Below, one piece after another: positions 51,294 through 59,892 of a stretch of DNA of 64,000 nucleotides. The notes beneath the pieces are model-generated. The model made no database searches, was not told the DNA's origin, and saw only the letters and a program-made list of their open reading frames with translations. Origin of the DNA: Clostridiales bacterium (GTDB lineage: Bacteria > Bacillota > Clostridia > Lachnospirales > Lachnospiraceae). Made by a program: the position numbers and the translations under genes. Position 1 is the first letter of the stretch; every line of letters begins with the position of its first letter. The stretch spans positions 124,001 to 188,000 of the forward strand of contig JAMPHY010000005.1 of assembly GCA_023663185.1 (NCBI GenBank). The letters are read 5' to 3'.

Positions 51294-52010
51294 ATGCTGT
51301 CAATAGCAGTATGTGATGATGAAGCTATAGAGTGTTGCAATATAGCGGGAAAAATTAAAGAAATATTGAAAGAAATGAAAATACCCTGCATGATACGGCA
51401 GTTTTACAGCGGAGAGAAATTAATACATTCGTCAGATAAATTTGACATTATTTTTCTTGACATTATTATGCGTAATTTAGACGGAATGAAAACGGCGCAG
51501 CTTTTTCGCCAAAAGGCATTTGATAAAATACTTATCTTCATATCTTCCAGCAGGGAATATGTGTTTGAAGCTTATGATGTAGAGGCTTTTCAGTATTTAT
51601 TAAAACCGATTGACGAGAAGAAATTAAAAAGAGCGCTGCAAAAGGCTGTCCTTAAAATAGAAAATCATGCGCAGGAATTTATTATTGTCAGTAAAGAGAG
51701 ACAAAAGAAGAAATTATTTTTAGACGATATTTATTATTTTGAGATAAAAGGAAGAGTGATTGACATTCACGGAACAGACGGGGTTATTACATATTATGAA
51801 CAGATTGGTGTGCTAGAAAAGAATTTACAGGGCAAAGGTTTTTTCAGGTGTCACAAAAGCTATCTTATAAATTTGCAATACGTTGATGCGTATAACAAGC
51901 AGGAAGCAATTTTGGGTAATGGGGAAAGGATTGTGATTGCCAAAAGAAGATATGAGGAATTTTGTAAAGAAATTTTAGAGTATATGCGAAAGAATGGGGG
52001 GATTTTATGA
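51294..52010 (+). CDS. LytTR-family response regulator (AgrA-like)
   Basis: This 238-residue regulator has a receiver domain (D9-D10, Asp56 in IIFLDIIMRNLDG, Lys in YLLKPI) and a LytTR DNA-binding domain (about 135-235; IYYFEIKGRVIDIH, FFRCHKSYLINLQYV). It should bind paired promoter repeats when phosphorylated. ATG at 51294 follows GGTGG. The kinase gene overlaps its end by four bases. The pair resembles AgrA/AgrC, but I see no AgrB or AgrD peptide gene beside it. Confidence 0.93.
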   Translation: MLSIAVCDDEAIECCNIAGKIKEILKEMKIPCMIRQFYSGEKLIHSSDKFDIIFLDIIMRNLDGMKTAQLFRQKAFDKILIFISSSREYVFEAYDVEAFQYLLKPIDEKKLKRALQKAVLKIENHAQEFIIVSKERQKKKLFLDDIYYFEIKGRVIDIHGTDGVITYYEQIGVLEKNLQGKGFFRCHKSYLINLQYVDAYNKQEAILGNGERIVIAKRRYEEFCKEILEYMRKNGGIL

Positions 52011-53368
52011 AACAACTCTCAGACTATATAGATATTTTAATCGTAACGCCATTCTATCTGTGGTATCTATGGACAGCGGATAAATTCTGTAAAAAGTTAT
52101 TAGGGGCTTTAAAAAGTCGGGAATGGCTGTTTTTAGTTTTATCCTTTTGCGGCTGGCTGTCCTGCAATATTATTGCACGTTTTTATTCCATTCCGTATAT
52201 TTTTTCTGCGTTATTTAACCATATATTTTTTATGGGCTTGGTGCTTTTACTGTTCCAATCAGACAGGGAAAAGAGGTTTCTGGCGGCGTCTATACTGATT
52301 TTGACGGTAAGGCTGATATCGGATTTTGGCGCCTCTTTTTTATCATGTCTGCAATTATTTTTCCAGCACACAGTAAAAAATATTCCCGAACCGCTTTTAG
52401 CAGATTGGGAAAATGGTCTAATCAGCGGCGTTGGCTATTGTTTTGCTATATTGGCAGTATATTGGCTTTCGCAGCATCTTGCGTCCGTTTTTTACGGCAG
52501 GAGAGGGAAATGGTATGTAATGATAGCAGTTCCTTTACTGGCAATCATTGTAGTGTATGATGTGGCGAGCTGGGGAGCGACGGGCGGTATTATGGTTAGG
52601 AGCGGGGGCAGCATGGGATTGTATTATGACCAGATTTTCAGCCATAGTGAATTTATGGTTTTGTCGCTTTTATCTATGGCGGCAGCAGGATTTTATGTGT
52701 TTGGAATGAACAAGATTTATTTGGAGCAGGAAAAAAACAGCCAGTATCATTCGCAGATTGCGGTCTATAAAATGCTGACAGAGCAGTACAGGCAGTCAGA
52801 GCGGCTGCGGCACGACATGAAAAACCATATTATCGCCTTGTCAGCCTTATCTAAAAATAAAGAATGGGAAAAGGTAGATAGTTATCTGAAAAATATGGAG
52901 AGTATTGTTATAGACATTGGCGGCGATGTGACAGGGAATAAGGCGGTGGACGCGCTCCTTTACCAGAAGCGGAAACGGGCGGAAGAAGAAAATATTAAAT
53001 GGGAATGTGATGTGCAGATACCAAAGGGATTATGTATAAATGAATTTGATTTATGCGTATTGTTTGGAAACCTACTGGATAATGCGCTTAATGCGTGTGA
53101 AAGAATGCAGCAGAATGAACCTCGTTTTATTAATATTCAGGCAAAAACAGTAAAGAAATGTTTGCTGTTTGAAGTCAAGAACAGCATGGATATAACAGAA
53201 AAATATGCAGATGGATATGCAGATAAAGAGAATTTGCAGGAGCATGGAATCGGTCTTTTGAATGTATATGATGTGGTGAAAAAGTATAACGGGGTAGTGA
53301 ATACGGAAGCTGAAAAAGGTATTTTTATAATATCTATTCTAATGCCATTTTCTGAGACTGCTTTCTGA
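52007..53368 (+). CDS. GHKL sensor histidine kinase (AgrC-like)
   Basis: This 453-residue kinase has six or seven membrane segments (about 1-230) and a cytoplasmic GHKL kinase domain. The phospho-accepting His is at about 269 (LRHDMKNHIIALSAL), with N box NLLDNALNACERM and G box EHGIGLLNVYDVVKKYNG. It overlaps the LytTR regulator gene (ATGA), so the two are co-translated. The signal is probably a peptide, but no precursor is visible. The last 59 bases of the gene belong to a 371-bp direct repeat that recurs at 57599. Confidence 0.92.
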   Translation: MKQLSDYIDILIVTPFYLWYLWTADKFCKKLLGALKSREWLFLVLSFCGWLSCNIIARFYSIPYIFSALFNHIFFMGLVLLLFQSDREKRFLAASILILTVRLISDFGASFLSCLQLFFQHTVKNIPEPLLADWENGLISGVGYCFAILAVYWLSQHLASVFYGRRGKWYVMIAVPLLAIIVVYDVASWGATGGIMVRSGGSMGLYYDQIFSHSEFMVLSLLSMAAAGFYVFGMNKIYLEQEKNSQYHSQIAVYKMLTEQYRQSERLRHDMKNHIIALSALSKNKEWEKVDSYLKNMESIVIDIGGDVTGNKAVDALLYQKRKRAEEENIKWECDVQIPKGLCINEFDLCVLFGNLLDNALNACERMQQNEPRFINIQAKTVKKCLLFEVKNSMDITEKYADGYADKENLQEHGIGLLNVYDVVKKYNGVVNTEAEKGIFIISILMPFSETAF

Positions 53369-53680
53369 TATCGTTTTCTAACGTAGCTTCTGATACCGCA
53401 TATGACACGAAAAAGGCTGTTTGAAACAAGAACCTAATACCGTATGTTTATGCTGTCGAAAGAATGGTTGAAGGCTTTTGGCTTTCTGGAAAACTCTTGG
53501 ATTTCTTGAAAAATTTTTCAAGAAAAGTGATTGAAAAAGGAGATGGTGCGATGAATACAAAAACAATGGAAGGGCTTATAGGCGCAAGGACAAATATGGA
53601 CCTGTTGAATACTCCCATGCGTGTGTATAAGGAAGCAAGATTGAAAGGCGATACGGCGACAATGGAGCGTGCTATGGGGT
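53310..53680 (+). repeat. 371-bp direct repeat, copy A
   Basis: This copy and 57599-57969 have equal length, no gaps and only scattered substitutions. It begins in the 3' end of the GHKL kinase and ends inside the gene that is intact at 57840. Beyond 53680 the sequence turns abruptly into a relaxase remnant. Confidence 0.9.
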
Positions 53681-53682
53681 GA
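53551..53682 (+). pseudogene. Truncated copy of the coiled-coil protein gene at 57840
   Basis: It encodes MNTKTMEGLIGARTNMDLLN and further residues identical or nearly so to the intact gene, then stops after RAMG at the end of the repeat. It keeps the upstream 24-bp palindrome (53502-53525) and the AAGGAGAT ribosome-binding site. The junction shows where the mobile sequence joined. Confidence 0.85.
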
Positions 53683-53683
53683 G

Positions 53684-54170
53684 TGCGTTGTTGTGATCTA
53701 CCATAATAAGAGCAAGACCAATTACCACATTCACATGATCTTTGCAGACAGGAAACTACTGGAAGAGACTATTACAAGAGTTGCGGAGCGGAGAATGTAT
53801 TATGATGAACAGGACAGGCACAGCCGGACGAAGAAAGCTGTATGTGACAGTGAAGGCAGGCTAAGAGAGGGCTGCATCGTGATTGAGAAGGGCGAAATTT
53901 ATGAGAAAACAATTTTTGCGGGTAAAGTAGGATATTTTAAGGAAAAAGTTTTTCAAGAAGAGGCAAAGTAGCTATTTACGGAAATCAATAATGGTTTTAT
54001 AAAAAATAAATCTCATCGACTATAGGTATTTGACAGGCATAACGTCTACCTGCCAACAAAAAAGATTGAAAAGAATAATCCCAGAGAAGAACAGATCAGG
54101 GCAGATAATGCAGTTTGGCAGGAGTAGAACTGTGCGACGGATGCGGCATTCAGGAGAAAGATGTTTTAAC
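53684..54170 (+). pseudogene. MobA/MobL relaxase remnant
   Basis: Two stretches recall MobA/MobL plasmid-mobilisation relaxases: NYHIHMIFADRKLLEETITR with YDEQDRHSRTKKAVCDSEG (53700-53860), and, in another frame and past stops, VYLPTKKIEKNNPREEQIRA (about 54034-54093). Both ends and the catalytic N-terminus are missing. It marks a decayed conjugative or mobilisable element. The rest of 54170-54366 shows no recognisable feature. Confidence 0.7.
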
Positions 54171-54366
54171 GGTTAAACACAAGCGTATATTAGAAGAAAT
54201 ATGAGATTCCATACATAAAAAAGGCAACCGACCAGAATTGCTGGTGTAAAAAAAAGTTGGAAAATTTGCCAAGAATTGTTATACTGTTTTATAAATAGTT
54301 TATCTTTAAAAAGTATTTACTCAGTTTGGATTTTAACGATCGGAATCATATAGCGAGAATAAGATT

Positions 54367-55011
54367 ATGTATAAACAAGATTCATTTTTCGATGAATTGG
54401 AGCCGGAGCATTTTGAAAAAGATGGAGATTATATTGATAGCTTACAGGAAGCATATGAAGTGCTTGGTGCAGATATAATAGAAGAGATATATAGAAACTC
54501 CTTGAGTGTGCTTGAGTATGAGCGTACCTTCAGAGATTATTATTTGAAAATGGACAGACTCATTATTCAGTGAAATGAAGTAAAGAGAAGTCTGGAGCAA
54601 ATTACTGAAGTTAAGACGAACAAACAGGTGTATCCTTATATTTGGGCTTTCGCAGTTAATACAGAAGCATGTGAACAGCTATATTCTGCGTGTGCTGATG
54701 AAAAATCCACATTTGAGGATTTGAAAAAAATCAGTTTGGAAGATTATGATACGGCAGTTTTGCTTGTTAAATTCCTGAGATGGTGTCAGTTTGACTTAGA
54801 AAATGAATTTGAGGAATATTCTTTAATGGTAGTTGATAAAGCTGTTAATCTTGGAAACGAATTTGAAAAAAGGGCGGGAGAAGATTATAAGGATAAGTTA
54901 GACCTTTTTTTCGCAAGAGAATTTAAAGATGTATATATAGAATATACAAAAGATACTTTAAATGGAATTATTCAGCGAATTAATGGATATATGGATGCAA
55001 TGAGTACATAG
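54367..55011 (+). pseudogene. Hypothetical protein gene broken by one in-frame TGA
   Basis: Two open stretches (54367-54573 and 54574-55011) lie in the same frame and are separated by one TGA at 54571. The joined protein would be about 214 residues: an acidic helical N-terminal part (FFDELEPEHFEKDGDYIDSL), then after the stop NEVKRSLEQITEV and a longer helical region (YPYIWAFAVNTEACEQLYSA; SLEDYDTAVLLVKFLRWCQF). No family is recognised and there is no membrane segment. A nonsense mutation is the simplest reading. It lies between the relaxase remnant and the AlbA-type gene. Confidence 0.6.
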
Positions 55012-55083
55012 AGAAAGTTTTTATGCAGAACGCTGAACATGGGAATATCATATTGTTGAAACTGGCAGGAACGGAGAAATCTT

Positions 55084-56616
55084 ATGGAGTTGGAAATTGG
55101 TATTGAGGATATATTGAAGAAAGAGAAAATTGAATCTGACCGTATTGAATTTAAAGAGGGCTGGAATCCGGATGATATTTATCGCAGCATCTGTGCATTT
55201 GCTAATGACTATAATAATGAGGGCGGGGGATATATTATAGTTGGAGTTCAGGAAACAGAAGGAATGGCTGTAAGACCCGTAAAGGGCATTCCGGAAAACA
55301 AGTTAGATGAAATACAGAGAGAAATGCTGGGCTATAATAATAAAATATCCCCAACGTATTTCCCCAAAGTTGTTCCCGTGCAGGTAGACGAAAAGTGGAT
55401 ATTGGTGATAATTGCAAGGACTGGACAGCAAAGACCATATAAGGTGCCGGAGTATGTTACAAGCAGGAAAGATAAGAAATATGGTTATTATATTCGTTAT
55501 TTGACAAATTCGGTAAAGGCAAATGCTGAACAGGAGCGAGAACTTATTGGCATGTCAGATCAGACACCTTTTGACTGTAGAGCCAATCATAGGGCTACAT
55601 TTGACGATATTTCACCGATATTGTTGGAGGATCATTTGCGTAAAACGGGCAGTAAGTTGGCAAGGCAGGTGAGGGAACGTGGAGTGGAAGCAATTTTGGA
55701 GGAGATGCAGTTGTTAGAAGGACCACCGGAATTAAGGTATATTCAAAATGTTGCGCTCATGATGTTCTGTGAACATCCGGAAAAGTTTTTTCGGTATACT
55801 TATGTCCAAATGACTTTATTTCCAGAGGGCAGTGTGGAAAAGCCAAGTGTAAGTGAAGATTTTCCCAATATTACGGGTTCGGTGCCACAGATGATACAGG
55901 CGACAATGGAACGTTTTAGGAATAATTTCATTCGTGACAAAGTTATAAAGGTGTCAGGGCAAATGGAGTCAGTAAGGATTGCGAATTATCCATATGAAGC
56001 AATTGAAGAAGCTGTAGTGAATGCGTTTTATCACAGGGATTATATGTCTTGTGAACCTGTAACAATAGAAATTGAGCCGGATTGTATCAACATTATCAGT
56101 TTTCCAGGAATAGATCGTTCTATACCACAGAAGACAATCACGGAGGGTAGGAGATTTATCTCCAGATACTATCGAAATAGGCGTCTTGGGGAGTTCTTAA
56201 AGGAATTAGATTTGTCGGAGGGGCATTCTACAGGAATTCCGACGATACAGGATGAATTGGAAAAGAATGGTTCTCCCAGAGCAGAATTCTTTACAGATGA
56301 GGATCGGCGTGCTACGAGAATTCGGATTCCTATTCATCCGGCATTTTTGGCAGACAATGATATAGATGCTGAAGCGACGGAAAAAGCGACGGAAAAAGCG
56401 ACGAAAAAAGCGACGGAAAAAACGCGGAAACAATATGCTGATATAAGAAAACTGATGTCAGATGGTAAATGGCATAAAACATCAGAAGTTGCAGAATGGC
56501 TTAAACTTCGAGAGACAAGAACAAAGCAGTTATTGAAAGAAATGGTTGCTTTGGGGGATTTGGAAGATGATGGAAAGACCAAAGGAAGAATGTATAAAAT
56601 AATTCGTCGCAAATAA
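55084..56616 (+). CDS. AlbA_2/Schlafen-type ATP-binding protein
   Basis: This 510-residue protein has an N-terminal AlbA_2 (divergent AAA-4) domain (residues about 15-150; DRIEFKEGWN, YNNEGGGYIIVGVQE), a middle region, and a C-terminal RecG-like HATPase domain (EAIEEAVVNAFYHRDY, IEIEPDCINIISFPG). It ends in a winged-helix segment (WHKTSEVAEWLKLRETRTKQ). A Lys/Glu/Ala/Thr repeat (ATEKATEKATKKATEK) links the last two parts. Such proteins are found in mobile and defence regions and are thought to bind nucleic acid. The start at 55084 lies in an accessory segment between repeats, which fits transfer. Confidence 0.85.
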   Translation: MELEIGIEDILKKEKIESDRIEFKEGWNPDDIYRSICAFANDYNNEGGGYIIVGVQETEGMAVRPVKGIPENKLDEIQREMLGYNNKISPTYFPKVVPVQVDEKWILVIIARTGQQRPYKVPEYVTSRKDKKYGYYIRYLTNSVKANAEQERELIGMSDQTPFDCRANHRATFDDISPILLEDHLRKTGSKLARQVRERGVEAILEEMQLLEGPPELRYIQNVALMMFCEHPEKFFRYTYVQMTLFPEGSVEKPSVSEDFPNITGSVPQMIQATMERFRNNFIRDKVIKVSGQMESVRIANYPYEAIEEAVVNAFYHRDYMSCEPVTIEIEPDCINIISFPGIDRSIPQKTITEGRRFISRYYRNRRLGEFLKELDLSEGHSTGIPTIQDELEKNGSPRAEFFTDEDRRATRIRIPIHPAFLADNDIDAEATEKATEKATKKATEKTRKQYADIRKLMSDGKWHKTSEVAEWLKLRETRTKQLLKEMVALGDLEDDGKTKGRMYKIIRRK

Positions 56617-56639
56617 AAGCGACGAAAAAAGCGTCAAAA

Positions 56640-57340
56640 GAGACTAGCTATGAAAAGTCAAGCCTAAATTAGCAAGAAATTTCTTTTTTCTATTGGTGGT
56701 AAAGAAAGGTAACTTGATCTGTGCAATCGTATGGGGTACCTGAATAGACAGGGCAGTGTCGGGAGTACCGACAGACTTCTGTGTAAGAAACCTTAATTCT
56801 TTTGTCTGCTCTTTTGTGAAGTGTTCGTAGGAGGATTTCACGAGCAGACTGAAAAGATGAGTCATATGCATGGAAGCGACTGCTTCTACTGTCGGAGCTT
56901 CGCATAAGAGAGCATGGACAGTATTCTGATACAGACTGGATTTGAAGAAGTACTGTAGTTCCAGAAAGATCTGATCCACATAAGAAGTCAGCTGTTTTTT
57001 TAATCTTGTCCGTCTTGTTTTTTCGGATTTTATCCCTGCACATGATAGACGTCTAGATGGGGTTCAACACACATACGTTCTAGTTACAAGCAACAAGGTA
57101 TCTTACAAGGTTGTCGCCGTAGTGTGCCGTCGATTTAAGACCGATGATGATGCTGTCGTCCTCAAGTGATAGATCGCAGAGACGGGAATGCAGCAATTTG
57201 AAGCCATCAGAGTCATTCGTGAATTTAAATAGCTTCATGAGTTCTACGCCATCAGAAGATATGGCTGATGCAAAGTGGTTGAGTTTGGCATTGTCAATGC
57301 CTGCGTAAATCATGAGGTTGTACATCCCTTTCATAAAGTC
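56640..57340 (-). pseudogene. IS110-family transposase remnant
   Basis: On the minus strand, MIYAGIDNAKLNHFASAISS and IGLKSTAHYGDNLVRYLVA (57080-57334) are the N-terminal DEDD domain of IS110 transposases. Further down, KNKTDKIKK, then LELQYFFKSSLYQNTVHALL, form the linker and start of the second half (56690-57043), but in a different frame. The C-terminal Ser-containing domain is lost. The insertion sequence is thus frameshifted and truncated. Bases 57341-57598 hold no gene that I recognise. Confidence 0.8.
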
Positions 57341-57598
57341 TGATACTGTGATATCTACCAGCGATTATCATCGTAGACTTGATTGAAATAAGAACTCAGG
57401 AACGTATGCTCCAGTTCATTCAGCAGATAAACAATTAGATAAATGTAGCGGCAATATACTCCAGTCAAGTAGTCAAGCTACAGGTAAAAATCAATTGTCC
57501 ACAGTATCTGAGTTGTATTAAACCACAATATCAAAAAAGGGAATATGGTGTTTGTGCTTCTATAAACATCATATGAGGATAAGATAAGAAATATGCTA

Positions 57599-57969
57599 CT
57601 GAAAAAGGTATTTTTCTAATATCTATTCTAATGCCATTTTCTGAGACTGCTTTCTAATGCCGTTTTCTGACGCCGCTTCTGATACCGCATATGACACGAA
57701 AAGGGCTGTTTGAGACAAGAACCTAATACCGTATATTTATGCTGTCGAAAGAATGGTTGAAGGCTTTTGGCTTTCTGGAAAACTCTTGGATTTCTTGAAA
57801 AATTTTTCAAGAAAAGTGATTGAAAAAGGAGATGGTGCGATGAATACAAAAACAATGGAAGGGCTTATAGGCGCAAGGACAAATATGAACCTGCTGAATA
57901 CTCCCATGCGTGTTTACAAGGAAGCGAGATTGAAAGGCGATACGGCGATGATGGAGCGTGCTATGGGGT
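57599..57969 (+). repeat. 371-bp direct repeat, copy B
   Basis: Matches 53310-53680 without gaps. It starts with the last codons of the GHKL kinase (TEKGIF.ISILMPFSETAF) without the rest of that gene, so this copy's left end is a junction. It ends 129 bases into the intact coiled-coil gene. Confidence 0.9.
57791..57814. promoter_or_regulatory. 24-bp perfect palindrome before the coiled-coil gene
   Basis: TTTCTTGAAAAA and its exact complement abut without a loop; an identical palindrome is at 53502-53525. The coding start is 26 bp downstream. It may be an operator for a dimeric regulator or an RNA hairpin. Confidence 0.6.
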
Positions 57970-58391
57970 ACGTCGGTGAATTTTCTGATAAAACGCAGGA
58001 ATATAAGGTAGAAACTGACGAAGGTATGAAAAAAGACGCAGAGGAGACGCGCAAGATTGCAAAGGAGCAGCGTGAAGAGGCTATCCGGAAGCGCAGGGAA
58101 GAACGTGAGAAATTGGAAGAGAAAATTGAGGAGAAAATTGAAGAGAGCAGAAATAAAGACAATGATATTGAAACTAAAGAGGCGGAAGGCTGCCTGTTGG
58201 AGATTAGTGAGGAAGGAAAGGCTTTGTTGAAGGATAACACAGACTCAGGCAGTACGGATTCTGCTGTGGTTTCGGTTGAGACAAATGCAGGTGATGTAAA
58301 GGAAGCTGTAACATATACGAATACGGGAGAGATAGTTTCAGCAAAGAGGGACGCGGGTATTTTTTGGAAACCAGTTGACATTAAATCTTAA
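57840..58391 (+). CDS. Hypothetical coiled-coil protein
   Basis: This 183-residue soluble protein begins MNTKTMEGLIGARTNMNLLN and has a short helical N-terminal domain with AMGYVGEFSDKTQEYK. A long charged coiled coil follows (about 65-120; REEAIRKRREEREKLEEKI) and then an acidic, Thr/Ser-rich C-terminal part. No family is recognised and no signal peptide or membrane segment is seen. ATG at 57840 follows AAGGAGAT. In copy A the same gene follows the GHKL kinase directly, which suggests the ancestral order was regulator, kinase, this gene. Its stop overlaps the promoter of the polyferredoxin gene. Confidence 0.8.
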   Translation: MNTKTMEGLIGARTNMNLLNTPMRVYKEARLKGDTAMMERAMGYVGEFSDKTQEYKVETDEGMKKDAEETRKIAKEQREEAIRKRREEREKLEEKIEEKIEESRNKDNDIETKEAEGCLLEISEEGKALLKDNTDSGSTDSAVVSVETNAGDVKEAVTYTNTGEIVSAKRDAGIFWKPVDIKS

Positions 58392-58417
58392 ACACTGTAT
58401 AATGTATCAGACTGATA
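58375..58417 (+). promoter_or_regulatory. Consensus promoter with palindromic operator before the polyferredoxin gene
   Basis: TTGACA (58375-58380), 17 bp, TATAAT (58398-58403) is a perfect sigma-A promoter. TATCAG-A-CTGATA (58405-58417) lies directly after the -10 box, at the likely start of transcription. The PadR-family regulator in this operon is the natural candidate to bind it. Confidence 0.7.
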
Positions 58418-58445
58418 TATTCAAGCAGATTACGGAGGTTAAACT

Positions 58446-59198
58446 ATGGCGAGACAACGAATTAGAAAACTGTTGCTAATGACTTCGCTGCTTCTGTTTC
58501 CTGTCACGTTATACTACTTCAGCCCTGCTTTAATCATAAATGCAGGGCTAAATGGCATAATCAATGGAAGTTTTATTGTATTTGTTTTAATGTTTTTGCT
58601 GTCTATACCTTTTGGCAGATTGTTTTGCGCCTATTTTTGCCCGGCAGGAGGGTTACAGGAATGTGCTTTTGCAGTTAATGAAAAGAAACCAAAGCAAGGG
58701 TGGCGAAATTATATTAAATTTGCGATATGGGGTATTTGGTTAATCATAGTCGGTTTGTGTTACTTTCATGGCAGGGAAATTATAGCAATAGATTTTTTCT
58801 ATGAAACAGAAAACGGCATATCTGTTTCTTCCGTACAAAGTTACATTATCTATTATGGAATTATCTGCCTGATATTTATTCCTTCTATTTTGTTTGGGAA
58901 ACGTACATTTTGCCATTACTTTTGTTGGATGGCTCCATTTATGATATTTGGAATAAAACTTCGCAGGATTTTACATCTGCCGGGAATACATATTAAAGCG
59001 AACCAAAAGGGAAAGTGTGTATCTTGTGGGAAATGCAATAATGCCTGCCCTATGGGTATTGATGTAATTGGTGAAATAGAACATGGGAAAATTATCAGTC
59101 AGGAATGTATTCAATGTGGCGCATGTATTGATAATTGTCCTAAAAATGTCTTAATTTTTGGAGTGATTAACAGAAAGGAAAACGGTAATGGCAAATGA
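58446..59198 (+). CDS. Membrane polyferredoxin (4Fe-4S binding, NapH/YccM-like)
   Basis: This 250-residue protein has four to five membrane segments (about 8-30, 38-57, 92-112, 130-152) with FCAYFCPAGGLQE and FCHYFCWMAPF motifs in the loops. Two classic 4Fe-4S ferredoxin motifs follow near the C-terminus (CVSCGKCNNACPMGIDV and CIQCGACIDNCPKNVL). It should transfer electrons through the membrane to an unknown acceptor. It overlaps the PadR gene by 11 bases and has a consensus promoter with a palindrome, so it is likely induced by a signal read by PadR. Confidence 0.9.
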   Translation: MARQRIRKLLLMTSLLLFPVTLYYFSPALIINAGLNGIINGSFIVFVLMFLLSIPFGRLFCAYFCPAGGLQECAFAVNEKKPKQGWRNYIKFAIWGIWLIIVGLCYFHGREIIAIDFFYETENGISVSSVQSYIIYYGIICLIFIPSILFGKRTFCHYFCWMAPFMIFGIKLRRILHLPGIHIKANQKGKCVSCGKCNNACPMGIDVIGEIEHGKIISQECIQCGACIDNCPKNVLIFGVINRKENGNGK

Positions 59199-59742
59199 AA
59201 AGAAAATTGATTGCGTGATTTTAGGTTTGCTAAATCACGAAGAATTAACGGGATATGAAATTAAGAAGCGAATAGATACCACTCTTAAATATTTTTGGAG
59301 TGCAAGCTATGGCAGCATTTATCCCGCGTTAGATGATCTTGTTAATCGTGGTCTGGCTACGAAAAGAGAAGATACAAAAAGCAAACGGAATAAGTTGATA
59401 TATACTATAACAGAAAATGGACGTGATTATTTAAAAAAATGGCTTTCAATGCCTGTTGAAAAAGATGAACTGCGTTACGAAACATTATTAAAATTATTTT
59501 TTGGAAGTGAGAAAGGTGAAGAACAGGCACTCATTCATATCGAAGCGTTTGAAAAGAAAATTGAAGAAGAACTGCCATATCTTTTACATGCAGAAACAAT
59601 TTTAAATAAAGTCTTGAATGAGGATACTGCACACAAATATTATCTGCTTACGGTAGAGTTTGGGATAAAAACCTATCAGACATATTTGGAATGGTGTAAG
59701 GAAGCAAAAAAACTTTTGACTGGGGAAAATTTTGGGAATTGA
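59188..59742 (+). CDS. PadR-family transcriptional regulator
   Basis: This 184-residue regulator has the N-terminal PadR winged helix (CVILGLLNHEELTGYEIKKRI, WSASYGSIYPALDDLVNRGL) and a C-terminal Vir_act_alpha_C helical region for dimerisation (about 95-175). PadR proteins repress nearby operons and respond to small molecules. The start overlaps the polyferredoxin gene by 11 bases. It probably represses the promoter at 58375. A long hairpin with T-run (59761-59826) follows. Confidence 0.93.
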   Translation: MANEKKIDCVILGLLNHEELTGYEIKKRIDTTLKYFWSASYGSIYPALDDLVNRGLATKREDTKSKRNKLIYTITENGRDYLKKWLSMPVEKDELRYETLLKLFFGSEKGEEQALIHIEAFEKKIEEELPYLLHAETILNKVLNEDTAHKYYLLTVEFGIKTYQTYLEWCKEAKKLLTGENFGN

Positions 59743-59764
59743 GGTTAAATTAAAAAATTAAGGG

Positions 59765-59820
59765 TTGACAAGTGACTACCAACGGTATATGATTGATTCA
59801 TAAAGGTAGTCAAATGTCAC
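59765..59820 (+). promoter_or_regulatory. Promoter and BlaI-type operator of the BlaI-M56 operon
   Basis: TTGACA (59765-59770), 17 bp, TATGAT (59788-59793). GTGACTACC (59772-59780) in the spacer and GGTAGTC (59805-59811) after the -10 form an inverted repeat that brackets the promoter, as BlaI-family operators do. Outer pairing (AGGGT with ACCCT then T-run, to 59826) means the same DNA can also form a terminator for padR. Confidence 0.7.
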
Positions 59821-59892
59821 CCTTTTTGTATATTGGAAAATGCATGGTGCGTCAAGGGGATAGACTGATTAATAAACGAAGGAGATATAACT

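Noticed and set aside
54571-54573. TGA read as selenocysteine
   Set aside because: No SECIS-like hairpin was recognised just downstream and the surrounding protein has no redox motif.
56370-56425. Repeats in the AlbA-type gene as a CRISPR-like array
   Set aside because: They are 12-bp coding repeats for Lys/Glu/Ala/Thr without unique spacers.
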